Part shown: positions 24,966 through 33,963 of the stretch, in pieces
Numbering within the stretch: the stretch's first letter is position 1
Layout: the number at the start of each line of letters is the position of its first letter
NCBI GenBank assembly: GCA_013178375.1
Contig: JABLXQ010000035.1
Span: forward strand, 1-64,000
From: Gammaproteobacteria bacterium
GTDB lineage: Bacteria; Pseudomonadota; Gammaproteobacteria; Pseudomonadales; Ketobacteraceae
Length of the DNA stretch: 64,000 nucleotides
Direction: 5' to 3'
Translations under genes and position numbers: made by a program
The notes under the pieces: generated by a model
The model's database searches: none
What the model was told of the DNA's origin: nothing
The model's input: only the letters and a program-made list of their open reading frames with translations

Positions 24966-25382
24966 TTGCCCGCGTTACATTCCCGACATTTCTGGTTGCA
25001 ACCCGCCCGCTTTCTGCTGAGTGGCGGCATGGCGACAGTGCTGCACTGGCTGCTGATGAGTGCGTTGATTGCCGTGCAGGTTCCGGCGGTTATGGCCACT
25101 GCATTGGGTGCCATTGCCGGGGCCTGCCTGAACTACCTGTTGCAGTACCACTTCACTTTCCGCGCCCGCACCGATCATGCCAAAGCCGTTCCCGTCTACT
25201 TCCTGGTGGCTGCGCTGGGCTGGCTGGCCAATCTGGGCCTGTTTGCCGGCCTGCACCTGCTGCTGGATCTGAATACTGCAATCGCACAAGTGCTGACGAC
25301 AGGGATTGTCGCCCTGCTGAACTACATTCTCTACAAGAGGGTTGTGTTTCATGAATGCTCCCAGTCACCTTTGGCTACCTGA
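24966..25382 (+). CDS. GtrA-family membrane protein (polyprenyl-phosphate sugar flippase)
   Basis: A 138-residue protein with four transmembrane helices and the GtrA pattern: RFLLSGGMATVLHWLLM in helix one, a NYLLQYHFTFR turn after helix two, and a closing NYILYKRVVF after helix four. GtrA proteins are thought to move undecaprenyl-phosphate-linked sugar across the inner membrane. The only start with a good ribosome binding site (CAGGAG, six-base spacing) is TTG 24966. Its end overlaps the GT2 gene by 32 bases, and the pair forms the classic GtrA-GtrB module. The following ArnT-like gene would be the sugar-to-acceptor transferase. Confidence 0.88.
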   Translation: MPALHSRHFWLQPARFLLSGGMATVLHWLLMSALIAVQVPAVMATALGAIAGACLNYLLQYHFTFRARTDHAKAVPVYFLVAALGWLANLGLFAGLHLLLDLNTAIAQVLTTGIVALLNYILYKRVVFHECSQSPLAT

Positions 25383-26379
25383 ATTCACCCGGAGCGCTGC
25401 TGAACTGCTGTCGGTGGTGGTGCCCGTGTACAACGAACGCGAAGTGCTGCCGCTGTTCTGCGAGCGCCTGCAGCAGGCGCTTGGCCGGTTGCAGATGCAG
25501 CACGAAATCCTGTTCGTGGATGATGGCAGCAAGGATGGCAGCGCCGATTTCCTGCGCCTGTTTGCACTTTCAGTTCCAACCGTAAAAGTGATCGCGCTCA
25601 GTCGCAATTTCGGCAAGGAAGCCGCCGTAACCGCCGGCTTTGAACATGCGGCCGGTGACGCGGTGATCTTGCTGGATGCAGATCTGCAGGACCCGCCGGA
25701 ACTGATTCCCGACATGGTGGCCGCCTGGAAGAAGGGCGCCGACGTCGTCTGCATGCGCCGTCGTTCCCGGGCCGGTGAAACCTGGTTCAAGCGCACCAGT
25801 GCCAGCCTGTACTACCGCTTGCTGAATCGTCTCAGCCGGTTCGATATTCCGCACGACACCGGCGATTTTCGCCTGATGAGCCGGCGCGCGGTGGATGCTC
25901 TGAACCAGCTGCCCGAGCGCAATCGCTACATGAAAGGATTGTTTGCGTGGATCGGCATGCCGACCCAGGTGCTTCTGTATGATCGCGACTCCCGCGCTGC
26001 CGGCAATACCAAATGGAATTTCACTGCCCTGCTGGGGCTGGCCTTCGAAGGCATCACTTCCTTTTCCACAGCGCCGTTGCGCTGGACAACATTGGTAGGT
26101 GTGCTCGCATCCGCCTGGGGCACGTTGTTTGGCTTGTGGATTGTGGCCAAGGCGTTGCTGCTGGGCGATCCGGTGCCGGGCTATCCGTCGCTGATTGCTA
26201 TCGTGACTTTTCTTGGGGGCGTGCAGTTGCTGACGGTGGGACTGGTCGGCGAATACGTCGGCAAGATTTATGTCGAGGTGAAACAGCGCCCGGTTTATCT
26301 GGTGCAGGATGTGACGGCATCGACAGCGGTGGCCACTGTTAAAACCGAACGGGCGGACAGACATGTTGCGACGCGTTGA
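25351..26379 (+). CDS. GT2 polyprenyl-phosphate glycosyltransferase (GtrB/ArnC-like)
   Basis: The protein (342 residues from ATG 25351) has a cytosolic GT-A domain with SVVVPVYNERE, FVDDGSKDGS, the metal-binding LLDADLQDPPE and DTGDFRLMSRR, then two C-terminal membrane helices (about 235-255 and 268-295). This layout charges undecaprenyl phosphate with one sugar, as GtrB, ArnC or dolichol-phosphate-mannose synthase do. The sugar is not predictable; the flanking ArnT-like gene makes an aminosugar or hexose for lipid A plausible. AGAGG is ten bases upstream. The gene overlaps both neighbours, so the three are cotranslated. Confidence 0.92.
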   Translation: MNAPSHLWLPEFTRSAAELLSVVVPVYNEREVLPLFCERLQQALGRLQMQHEILFVDDGSKDGSADFLRLFALSVPTVKVIALSRNFGKEAAVTAGFEHAAGDAVILLDADLQDPPELIPDMVAAWKKGADVVCMRRRSRAGETWFKRTSASLYYRLLNRLSRFDIPHDTGDFRLMSRRAVDALNQLPERNRYMKGLFAWIGMPTQVLLYDRDSRAAGNTKWNFTALLGLAFEGITSFSTAPLRWTTLVGVLASAWGTLFGLWIVAKALLLGDPVPGYPSLIAIVTFLGGVQLLTVGLVGEYVGKIYVEVKQRPVYLVQDVTASTAVATVKTERADRHVATR

Positions 26380-27862
26380 TACATTGTTGTGGCTACTGTT
26401 GCTGATGCTGGCGTCGCGCCTGATAGGCATGGTCTGGTTGCCACTGGCAGATACGTCGGAACCGCGCTACGCGGAAATCGCACGGGTGATGGCGGAAAGC
26501 GGTGACTGGATCACGCCCTGGTTTGAACCGGGATTGCCGTTCTGGGGCAAGCCGCCGCTGGCCTTCTGGAGTGAAGCTGCTTCGGTCAGTTTGCTGGGCC
26601 TGTCGGATTTCGCGGTGCGGCTGCCGTCATGGCTGGCTACGCTGGGTGTTCTGGGGCTGGTGCATGCACTGGCGCAAGCCTGGTTTGGCCAACGCGTTGC
26701 ACGCTGGGCTGCGCTTGTTTACGGTTCGATGGCGCTGACATATATAGTGGCTGGCGCTGTGTTGATGGACCCGTTTCTGACACTGGGCACCACCTGGGCG
26801 ATGACCGCAGTGGCGCTGGCGGCACGCGAACCGCGCTGGTACTGGCGTTACGGATTTTTTCTGGGCGTTGCCATCGGGCTGCTGGCGAAAGGTCCGCTGG
26901 CGCTGGTTCTGGTGGTGGGTCCGCTGTTGCCCTGGTATCTGTTGCATGCAGAGGCGCGCACGTCATTGCGGTCGCTGCCCTGGCTGAGCGGCAGCTCGCT
27001 GTTACTGCTAATCACGTTGCCATGGTATGTGGCGGCCGAGCTGAAAACGCCAGGCTTTCTGCATTATTTTCTGGTGGGCGAACATTTTCTGCGGTTTGTT
27101 GATCCGGGCTGGGCGGGTGATCTGTACGGTTCTGCCCACGAGCGCGCGCATGGAACCATCTGGATTTACTGGCTGCTCTCGGCCAGCCCCTGGTCCCTGA
27201 TCGGGCTGGCGCTGATTGCACAACGCCTGCTGCGGCAGCGCGACATGACCTGGTTGCCGGTCATCCTGCGCGATCAGCGTCTGGTCTTTCTGCTGGGCTG
27301 GAGTCTGGTGGCGCCCGCGTTCTTCACGCTGGCAGGCAATATCCTGTGGACCTACGTGCTGCCGGCGTTGCCCGCGATGGCCATATTGCTGGCTGTACTG
27401 ATACAGCCGCAGGCACCGGTGCGCAGCGGCATTCGCGCCGCAGGCTGGAGCGCTGGCTTGCTTCCCGTGGGGCTGTGTGTGCTGGTGCTGGCGGCGAATC
27501 TGAATCCCTCCCTGCTCAAATCGGAAAAAGCGCTGGTGGAATTTGTACAGCGTCAGGACGCCGATGCGACGCTCATTTTCGCCGGACAGAGGCCATTCTC
27601 GGCCCGCTATTATTCGCGCGGGCAGGCGGGTCTGGTTGACGCGGAACAGGTTCTATCGCTGCTGGCGGCGGAGCCTCGCCCGGTTTACCTGGCCATCCCG
27701 AAGCGGAAACTTGCTGCTGTGGGTGCAGCGCTCGGAAATGCCTCGCGGTCTATACAGCCGGTGTATGAAAGCCGTGGTTATGTGTTGCTCGCGATTCCTG
27801 CTGCCAGCCCGGTTGCGGTACACGACAATGACCGGCGGGCGGCTATTCCGGATCAGGGCTAG
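26363..27862 (+). CDS. ArnT-like GT39/PMT-family lipid-linked glycosyltransferase
   Basis: A 499-residue polytopic membrane protein with the PMT/ArnT signature in its first periplasmic loop: the acidic DTSEPRYAEIARVM (catalytic Asp/Glu) followed by WITPWFEPGLPFWGKPPLAFW. About 11 hydrophobic helices fill residues 8-390, then a soluble C-terminal domain of about 100 residues. ArnT itself adds 4-amino-4-deoxyarabinose to lipid A from undecaprenyl phosphate; here the other arn genes are missing from the window, so another sugar is likely. It overlaps the GT2 gene by 17 bases, and its tail overlaps the kinase gene on the other strand by 20. Confidence 0.9.
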   Translation: MLRRVDTLLWLLLLMLASRLIGMVWLPLADTSEPRYAEIARVMAESGDWITPWFEPGLPFWGKPPLAFWSEAASVSLLGLSDFAVRLPSWLATLGVLGLVHALAQAWFGQRVARWAALVYGSMALTYIVAGAVLMDPFLTLGTTWAMTAVALAAREPRWYWRYGFFLGVAIGLLAKGPLALVLVVGPLLPWYLLHAEARTSLRSLPWLSGSSLLLLITLPWYVAAELKTPGFLHYFLVGEHFLRFVDPGWAGDLYGSAHERAHGTIWIYWLLSASPWSLIGLALIAQRLLRQRDMTWLPVILRDQRLVFLLGWSLVAPAFFTLAGNILWTYVLPALPAMAILLAVLIQPQAPVRSGIRAAGWSAGLLPVGLCVLVLAANLNPSLLKSEKALVEFVQRQDADATLIFAGQRPFSARYYSRGQAGLVDAEQVLSLLAAEPRPVYLAIPKRKLAAVGAALGNASRSIQPVYESRGYVLLAIPAASPVAVHDNDRRAAIPDQG

Positions 27863-29102
27863 CGGCAAGAAAGGTGACCCGAATGCAGGTGCCAGCGGAG
27901 GACGGTGTTACTTCCACACGCCAGCCCAGCTTCTGACACGCCAGATTCACGATATACAGTCCCAGCCCGGACGCCAGTTTCGGATCCTGCGATGGCTGTG
28001 TCAGCGGTATGTCTGCTCCGCCGCCCTGATCCCGGACGTCGATGTGCGACGGGTGCAGGGAAATCGTGACGCTGCCTTCCGTGTGGCTGAGTGCGTTGCT
28101 GATCAGATTGTGCAGAAGCATGCGGACCAGGGCCTTGTCAGCGGCGAGCCGAACATCCTGTTCAGGACGGGAGAAATGTAGTCGTGTCGCGTTGGCGGGG
28201 TTTTCCATGGTGTAGCTCTGACACAACTGCTCAAGCAGTTCACCCAGGGAAAAATTTTCCAGTTGCATATCCTCGTTACCCTGTCGCATCAGCGCCAGCA
28301 GTGTCCTGATATTGGCTGACATTTCTTCCGCCGCCTGGATAATCCGCTGCAAGGTTTTGGCGTCATCCGCGCCCACCCGCTGCCGGCTTTCGATGATGCG
28401 GGCTGCACCCAGAATGACGGAAACCGGCGTGCGCAATTCATGTGAGGCCAGATTGATCATGGTCTTTTCGCGCTGCATGCTGGACTCTATCCGGTCCAGA
28501 TAGAGATTGACCGCGGTGGCCACTTCATTGAGTTCTGCATCGACAAAGTTATCCTGCAGCCTGCTGTTGATGTCTTGCTCATCCAGCTGTGTTATGGCGC
28601 GGGCGAACTTGCGCACTGGCGCGGAAATACGCTTGCTGAAAATGCTGGCCAGCACGAAGCAGGCAACGCAGATCAGCAGTGCCAGCGTCAGTACGTACAG
28701 GACCAGCGTATCTTCCCGTTCCTCGAACAGCTGCAGATCCTTGGCCAGGTAGTAATTGCCGTCTTCAAAGTCCTGGGTCACCACGAAATATTCCTTGCCC
28801 AGAAATTCGATTTCACCCTGGAAGGGTACCGGCAAACCGCGAAAAACCACGGGCAGGTAATCGGCTTCGTCCAACCCGGTTGGCACGAACGCGCTCACCA
28901 GTTGTGCGGTGATCGTGCGCTGGGGGGTGCTTTTGTCGCCGTTCTCCCTGAAGTAGTCCAGCTCTACCTCCCGGTCGGACTGCAGCATGGTTTCCTCAAG
29001 ATCCTCCAGCGCCCACCAGGCGAACATGAGTGTGGTGGTCAGGAACAGCAGATTGACGAAAAAAAACAGCCGGAAAGTTCGCTGGGCGATGGACCGCGCC
29101 AT
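27843..29102 (-). CDS. Membrane sensor histidine kinase
   Basis: The 419 residues comprise TM1 (about 12-32), an acidic periplasmic domain (33-132, many Asp/Glu such as EEREDT), TM2 (about 133-155), a HAMP-like linker, the dimerisation domain with NLASHELRTP (His221), and an ATPase domain with LISNALSH, DQGGG and the lid GLGLYIVNLA. It is the partner of the response regulator encoded three bases upstream and is cotranscribed with eptA. By analogy with PmrB it may sense cations, antimicrobial peptides or pH through the acidic domain; this is inferred from context. Confidence 0.92.
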   Translation of the reverse strand: MARSIAQRTFRLFFFVNLLFLTTTLMFAWWALEDLEETMLQSDREVELDYFRENGDKSTPQRTITAQLVSAFVPTGLDEADYLPVVFRGLPVPFQGEIEFLGKEYFVVTQDFEDGNYYLAKDLQLFEEREDTLVLYVLTLALLICVACFVLASIFSKRISAPVRKFARAITQLDEQDINSRLQDNFVDAELNEVATAVNLYLDRIESSMQREKTMINLASHELRTPVSVILGAARIIESRQRVGADDAKTLQRIIQAAEEMSANIRTLLALMRQGNEDMQLENFSLGELLEQLCQSYTMENPANATRLHFSRPEQDVRLAADKALVRMLLHNLISNALSHTEGSVTISLHPSHIDVRDQGGGADIPLTQPSQDPKLASGLGLYIVNLACQKLGWRVEVTPSSAGTCIRVTFLAASPDPE

Positions 29103-29105
29103 GGG

Positions 29106-29798
29106 TTACACCTGTGTCGAATCCAGTTGATAGCCGCGCCCATACAGGGCTTTGATCAGCGGTTGGCCCAGTGCCTGCTTGAGTTGTTTGCGCAGCATGT
29201 AGATGTGGGTGCGGATCGTGTGTTCATCCACCGTGTCGATCCCCCACAGCCGATTGCTGATGTCCTCGTAGGTCACGAAATTCGGATAGGCCCTTATCAG
29301 CACCTCGAACAGCGTGGCGCTCAGGCCGGACAGAGTGACGCTGGCACCTTTGTCTGCAACAACTTTCAGGGTACCCGGATAGTACGCAAGGTTGCCCGCC
29401 CTGAGTGCGTCCTGTGACGGCTGGCGGTGACGGCAGGCGGCCCGGATGCGCATCTCCAGTTCCCGCATGTCGAATGGTTTGGTCAGGTAATCGGTGGCAC
29501 CCACGCCAAAGCCCTTGATCTTGTCGTCGATGGAATCCAGTGCGGTCAGCAGTATGACGGGCACCTGCGAATTCAGATCCTTGCGGATGCGTTGACAGAT
29601 GGTGATGCCATTTACGCCCGGCAGCATTATGTCGAGCACAATCACATCGTAGGCGTGATTGGCCAGGAGATGCAGCGCGGTCAGCCCGTCGCGGGCGAAA
29701 TCCGTTTCCCAGGCATCGGCGCTGAAATATTCCGCCAGATTGTCCATCAGTGCCTTGTGATCCTCGACAAAGAGGACCCGAATTTTGGTGGATTCCAT
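29106..29798 (-). CDS. OmpR-family response regulator
   Basis: A 230-residue regulator: receiver domain with acidic FVEDH, phospho-acceptor Asp56 in VIVLDIMLPG, and Lys107 in YLTKPFD; then a winged-helix DNA-binding domain (about 130-228) with DEHTIRTHIYMLRKQL and the wing GRGYQL. The frame is open far upstream into eptA, but only the ATG at 29798 starts at the conserved receiver strand. Operon order is eptA, regulator, kinase, which suggests that it controls eptA and perhaps the facing glycosyltransferase operon. Confidence 0.94.
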   Translation of the reverse strand: MESTKIRVLFVEDHKALMDNLAEYFSADAWETDFARDGLTALHLLANHAYDVIVLDIMLPGVNGITICQRIRKDLNSQVPVILLTALDSIDDKIKGFGVGATDYLTKPFDMRELEMRIRAACRHRQPSQDALRAGNLAYYPGTLKVVADKGASVTLSGLSATLFEVLIRAYPNFVTYEDISNRLWGIDTVDEHTIRTHIYMLRKQLKQALGQPLIKALYGRGYQLDSTQV

Positions 29799-29853
29799 TG
29801 TACGGGTGTTCCATTGGTCATGATGAAAACAAGTATACATGGCGGCGGCCCCG

Positions 29854-31560
29854 TCAGTCCGGTGTTGCACCGGACGCAACCGGCCCCACACATCCGGCCA
29901 GGATGTCGGTGGCAGGGCGGTACAGCCCGGTTTCGATATTGAGCAAACCCAGCAGCGTGTCGAACAGGTTGTCGTGGGAGTAAGGTGTTGATGATCGTGC
30001 CTTGATGCAGGTGCGGTCGATGTCGAAGCGAGCGGCGAATCCGTCGGACATCCACAGCAGAAAGGGAATGTGCGTCTGTTGTTCAGGTGCAACCAAATTG
30101 GGAATGCCATGCAAATAAAGATTGTGCTCGCCCAGCGATTCACCGTGGTCAGAGACATACACCAGTGTGGAATCGTACTCGCTAGTATGCTGGCGCAGGA
30201 ACCGGATGCTGTTGGCCAGGACGTAGTCCGTGTAAAGGATCGTGCTGTCATACGCATTCACGATCTCCGTCTGGCTGCACTGCGGCAACTGGCCCGTGCG
30301 ACAGTAAGGCGTGAACTGCAGGAATGGGTCTGGCACCTGTTGAAAATAGGCGGGGCCATGGCTGCCATTCTGGTGCAATACGATCAGTGACCGGCTTCCC
30401 TGCCGTTCGATTTCCCGTTGCAGGCCCTGCAGCAGAATCATGTCGAAGCATGTTTTATCGGTGCACAGTGCCGGATCACGCCGGACTGACATATCTTCAT
30501 AGGGCACCCGGTCGCAGAGCCCCTTGCAGCCGGTGTTGTTGTCGCGCCACAGCACGCTGAATCCGGCATGGAGGATTACATCCAGAAGGTTCTCGCTGTG
30601 CCTGTCGCCATTTGCGTTGGCGTGGTTGTCAACCGGGCGGGAAAACATGCACCGCAGGCTGCTTGCGGTGGAGGTGTCACAGGCCTTCACGCGGGAAAAG
30701 TTGATGATGTTTTCCTGTTCCAGTTGCGGATTGGTCCGCCTCGCATAGCCATTCAGTGAAAAGTGGTCGGCGCGTGCAGTTTCCCCAATGACCAGGAGTG
30801 TGACTACCTTGCGTGCGGACGCGTTTGCCCAGCGCGGGCCTGCGTGTGAATCCAGGCTGAAGATAGCCGGATTTGCCCTGCCTGTTCTGAGCTGGTGGCG
30901 TTCGTAAGAGTAGAGCGAATAGACGTAACCCACGGGCACGATCATGCCCCGGATGCTGCGGTTGGCGCGGAAAACAGAGGCGTAGTCCTGATAAAAGGCC
31001 AGCGCGGTGAGGGCGATGACCAGGGTTGATATCAGTACCATGACCAGCATTCCGGCCAGCGCATGCAGCATCGGCTTATACCGGATTTGCAGACACGCAA
31101 CCGCCAGTGCAGGTATTCCTCCCCAGCAAAGCACGTGCAGCATCAATGGGATGTTCAGCCATTTGCTTGCTTCGGGACAGTCCGCTTGCATAATGTTCTG
31201 TATCATGTCCCGGTTGATGATGATGCCTTGGTTATTGAGGAAGTACTCTGCCAGCGCGCCGGTCAGCAGGAGCAGGATCAACCAGGTTTTGAACAGGTAG
31301 CGGAAGCTGGGCAAGGTTACGAACAGGTTGATCATCACGGCTGCGAGCAAACCAGCGGACACCATGAACAGCTGGTGGTGGATGCCGCCAGTGCCATGGG
31401 CCTGGCCGATGGCCGTAAAAAAGTGCTGGTTGAAGAAGGCAAGAAAATAGCAGGAAACGATAATGCCCAATGTGAGGGCCGAAGGCCGTCGCAGCTTGCC
31501 CGGGATCGTACGCAATCTCTGCGAAGCTGTTGTTGATAGGTTCGGGTTGTTCACCGTCAT
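29854..31560 (-). CDS. eptA: Phosphoethanolamine-lipid A transferase
   Basis: EptA transfers phosphoethanolamine from phosphatidylethanolamine to lipid A on the periplasmic face of the inner membrane, lowering the affinity for polymyxins. The 568-residue product has five N-terminal helices (about 30-190) and the sulfatase-fold domain: zinc ligand Glu260 in VIGETARADHFS, nucleophile Thr298 in CDTSTASSLRCMFS with the flanking disulfide Cys294/Cys304, and VSDHGESLGEHN carrying the Asp and His ligands. MCR-type resistance enzymes share this fold, but placement with a two-component system and no mobile element argues for an intrinsic EptA. CDTSTA replaces the common CGTSTA. Confidence 0.93.
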   Translation of the reverse strand: MTVNNPNLSTTASQRLRTIPGKLRRPSALTLGIIVSCYFLAFFNQHFFTAIGQAHGTGGIHHQLFMVSAGLLAAVMINLFVTLPSFRYLFKTWLILLLLTGALAEYFLNNQGIIINRDMIQNIMQADCPEASKWLNIPLMLHVLCWGGIPALAVACLQIRYKPMLHALAGMLVMVLISTLVIALTALAFYQDYASVFRANRSIRGMIVPVGYVYSLYSYERHQLRTGRANPAIFSLDSHAGPRWANASARKVVTLLVIGETARADHFSLNGYARRTNPQLEQENIINFSRVKACDTSTASSLRCMFSRPVDNHANANGDRHSENLLDVILHAGFSVLWRDNNTGCKGLCDRVPYEDMSVRRDPALCTDKTCFDMILLQGLQREIERQGSRSLIVLHQNGSHGPAYFQQVPDPFLQFTPYCRTGQLPQCSQTEIVNAYDSTILYTDYVLANSIRFLRQHTSEYDSTLVYVSDHGESLGEHNLYLHGIPNLVAPEQQTHIPFLLWMSDGFAARFDIDRTCIKARSSTPYSHDNLFDTLLGLLNIETGLYRPATDILAGCVGPVASGATPD

Positions 31561-31682
31561 GGAGAGTTATTCCGACATACCACCAGATGGTCAATGGGGA
31601 AGTCTGTCATAGCGGCAATCAATATTGCGTCAATCCAGAGTCAAGAAAATATCAAAGGCGCGAGCCACAGGATCAATCTGTC

Positions 31683-33899
31683 ATGCAAGCGGTCATTCAA
31701 CATTGGAATCACGATCTGATCCTGCTGGGCGGCGGCCATGCCCACGTGCTGGTGCTGCTGCGCCACGCCATGCAGCCGTTGCCGGGCGTGCGTGTCACGC
31801 TGGTGTCGGAGGCCAGCGACAGCCCTTATTCCGGCATGCTGCCAGGATTGGTGGCGGGCCATTATCAGCGCGACGAAGTGCATATCGATCTGCGCAATCT
31901 GTGCCGTCACGCTGGTGTCCGCTTCATTCACGCGCAGGTCACGGGAATTGATCCCGTCATGAAGCAGGTGCAGCTGCAGGGACGGCCACCGCTGGCGTAT
32001 GACAGGCTCTCTCTCAATACCGGTGCCACGCCGGATCTGGATGTGAAGGGCGCGCAGCATGTCATTCCCGTCAAACCCATAGCATCGTTCTGGCCGCGCT
32101 GGTTGCAGGTACGCGATCAGTTGCTGCAGGCAGAAGCGGGTAAAACGATTCTGGTGGTGGGCGGCGGTGCCGGCAGTGTGGAGCTGGCGCTGGCCATGTC
32201 GCAGCGGTTGCGTGAGTCTGCGCAGCCCCATCGCGTGCAACTGGTGACGCGGGGTGAGCGGTTGCTGCCGGGCTATCCGCCATTGATGTTGCACTGGTTG
32301 CAGCCCCGGCTGCAGCAGCATGGTATCCAGGTGCACACGCAGTTCGAGGTGGCGGAAGTCCGGTCCGACGGTGTGCAAGGCCGCGCCGGGCAATTTCTTC
32401 CTGCCGACGCGATCTTCTGGTGTACCCAGGCGCGGGCGGCGGACTGGCCTGCCGCCAGTGGTCTGGCCGTGCAGGAAAATGGTTTTGTGCGCGTGCACGA
32501 CACGCTGCAATCGGTTTCTCACCCGGATATTTTTGCCGCCGGCGATTGTGCCTGGCTGGACAATATCGCGCTGCCCCGTGCCGGTGTTTATGCCGTGCGG
32601 CAGGCGCCAGTGCTGTTTGAAAATCTGCGCCGCAGTTTTGCGGATTTGCCGTTGCAGCATTATCGTCCACAGCGCCAGTTCCTGAGTCTGCTGGCGACCG
32701 GCGATCGCGATGCCGTGGGTGCACGCGGCCCTTTCAGCATGGCCGGCCCCTGGGTATGGCGCTGGAAGGACCGCATCGACCGTCGCTTCATGCGCATGCT
32801 GCAACAGCTGCCGGTGCTGCCGCCGCCGCAACAGCAGGATGGTGTGTCGCTGGAGCCACCGGCGATGCGTTGTGGTGGCTGCGGCGGCAAGGTGGGCGCC
32901 GATGTATTGCAGCAGGCGCTGGCCACATTGAACGACACGCCTGATCAGAATCGCTGCCCGGTGCCAGTCCGCGATGATGCCGCGCTGATCGACGTTTCTG
33001 CCGATCCTGCTGCGCCGTTGCTGGTGCAAAGCGTCGATGTGCTCAAGCCGCTGCTGGACGATCCCTGGTTGTTCGCCCGCATCACCACACTGCATGCGCT
33101 GTCGGATCTTTACGCCATGCATGCGCAGCCCCATAGCGCGCAACTGCAAGTGCAACTGCCGCTATTAAGCGAGCGTTTGCAGATTCGCGATATGCAGCAG
33201 CTGTTGCAGGGCGTGCGCCAGGAATTGCAGCAGGCTGGTGCGGAACTGCTGGGCGGTCACACGCTGGAAGCGGAAACGCTGCAACTGGGATTGACGGTGA
33301 ATGGCCTTGCGCAGCGGGAAAAAATTCTGCGCAAGGGTGGCGCGCGCCCAGGAGATGTTCTGTTGTTGACCAAACCCCTGGGCAGCGGTGCGTTGTTCGC
33401 GGCGTTCATGCGCGGCGCGGCGCGGGCGGACTGGATTGATGCGGCGCTGCAACTTCTGCTGCAATCCAACGCCACGGCGGCAGAAGTGCTGGCATCCCAT
33501 CACGCGCACGCGCTCACCGATGTCACCGGTTTTGGTCTGCTGGGTCATTTGCTGGAAATGCTGGATGCGTCCGGTGTGGGTGCCGAACTGAATCTGGCGC
33601 AGGTGCCTGCGATGAACGGTGCGTTGGATTGCATTGCGCGCGGTTATCGCAGCACCTTGTCACCGGCCAACCAGCGTGCCCGTCATCGCGTGTCGTTGCA
33701 GACTATCGCTGCGGACGATCCGCGTTACGTGCTGCTGTTCGATCCGCAAACCAGTGGCGGACTGTTGGCGGCGGTGCCAGCGCAGCAGGCGCAACACTGT
33801 CTGGAGCAATTGCATGCGGTGCAGATTCCGGCAGCGATCATTGGCGCTGTTGTCGAAAAGCGGCCTGCGCCGGAAAACACAATCCTGATTCGCGAATAA
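31683..33899 (+). CDS. selD: Selenide, water dikinase fused to an FAD-dependent NADH dehydrogenase-like domain
   Basis: SelD makes selenophosphate from selenide and ATP. The 738-residue protein has an N-terminal pyridine-nucleotide-disulfide reductase-like part (1-375) with LLGGGHAHVLVL, NAD-binding LVVGGGAGSVELAL and FAD-binding IFAAGDCAWL, and a C-terminal SelD domain (about 390-735) with the active-site MRCGGCGGKVG. Cys400 and Lys403 align with E. coli Cys17 and Lys20; GGHTLE and ALTDVTGFGLLGHLLEM follow. No selenocysteine TGA is in the site. Such fusions are known; the reductase part may produce selenide locally. ATG 31683 is chosen because homology begins there. It diverges from eptA. 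Confidence 0.94.
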   Translation: MQAVIQHWNHDLILLGGGHAHVLVLLRHAMQPLPGVRVTLVSEASDSPYSGMLPGLVAGHYQRDEVHIDLRNLCRHAGVRFIHAQVTGIDPVMKQVQLQGRPPLAYDRLSLNTGATPDLDVKGAQHVIPVKPIASFWPRWLQVRDQLLQAEAGKTILVVGGGAGSVELALAMSQRLRESAQPHRVQLVTRGERLLPGYPPLMLHWLQPRLQQHGIQVHTQFEVAEVRSDGVQGRAGQFLPADAIFWCTQARAADWPAASGLAVQENGFVRVHDTLQSVSHPDIFAAGDCAWLDNIALPRAGVYAVRQAPVLFENLRRSFADLPLQHYRPQRQFLSLLATGDRDAVGARGPFSMAGPWVWRWKDRIDRRFMRMLQQLPVLPPPQQQDGVSLEPPAMRCGGCGGKVGADVLQQALATLNDTPDQNRCPVPVRDDAALIDVSADPAAPLLVQSVDVLKPLLDDPWLFARITTLHALSDLYAMHAQPHSAQLQVQLPLLSERLQIRDMQQLLQGVRQELQQAGAELLGGHTLEAETLQLGLTVNGLAQREKILRKGGARPGDVLLLTKPLGSGALFAAFMRGAARADWIDAALQLLLQSNATAAEVLASHHAHALTDVTGFGLLGHLLEMLDASGVGAELNLAQVPAMNGALDCIARGYRSTLSPANQRARHRVSLQTIAADDPRYVLLFDPQTSGGLLAAVPAQQAQHCLEQLHAVQIPAAIIGAVVEKRPAPENTILIRE

Positions 33900-33963
33900 A
33901 TATTTCCCGGAAACCGGATGGCACGGCAGCGCTACGCAGGAACAGCCAATGCGATACGCCGGA

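Noticed and set aside
29799-30257. An N-terminal extension of the response regulator into eptA
   Set aside because: The open frame runs 153 codons upstream, but its translation is unrelated to any domain and receiver homology begins right at ATG 29798.
29854-31560. Acquired mcr-type colistin resistance gene
   Set aside because: The fold and threonine site are shared with MCR, but the gene sits in a chromosomal two-component operon with no insertion sequence or composition break.
33900-33963. Possible selenocysteine insertion element near selD
   Set aside because: SelD here has Cys/Lys in its active site, no in-frame TGA, and no hairpin of the required form was seen.
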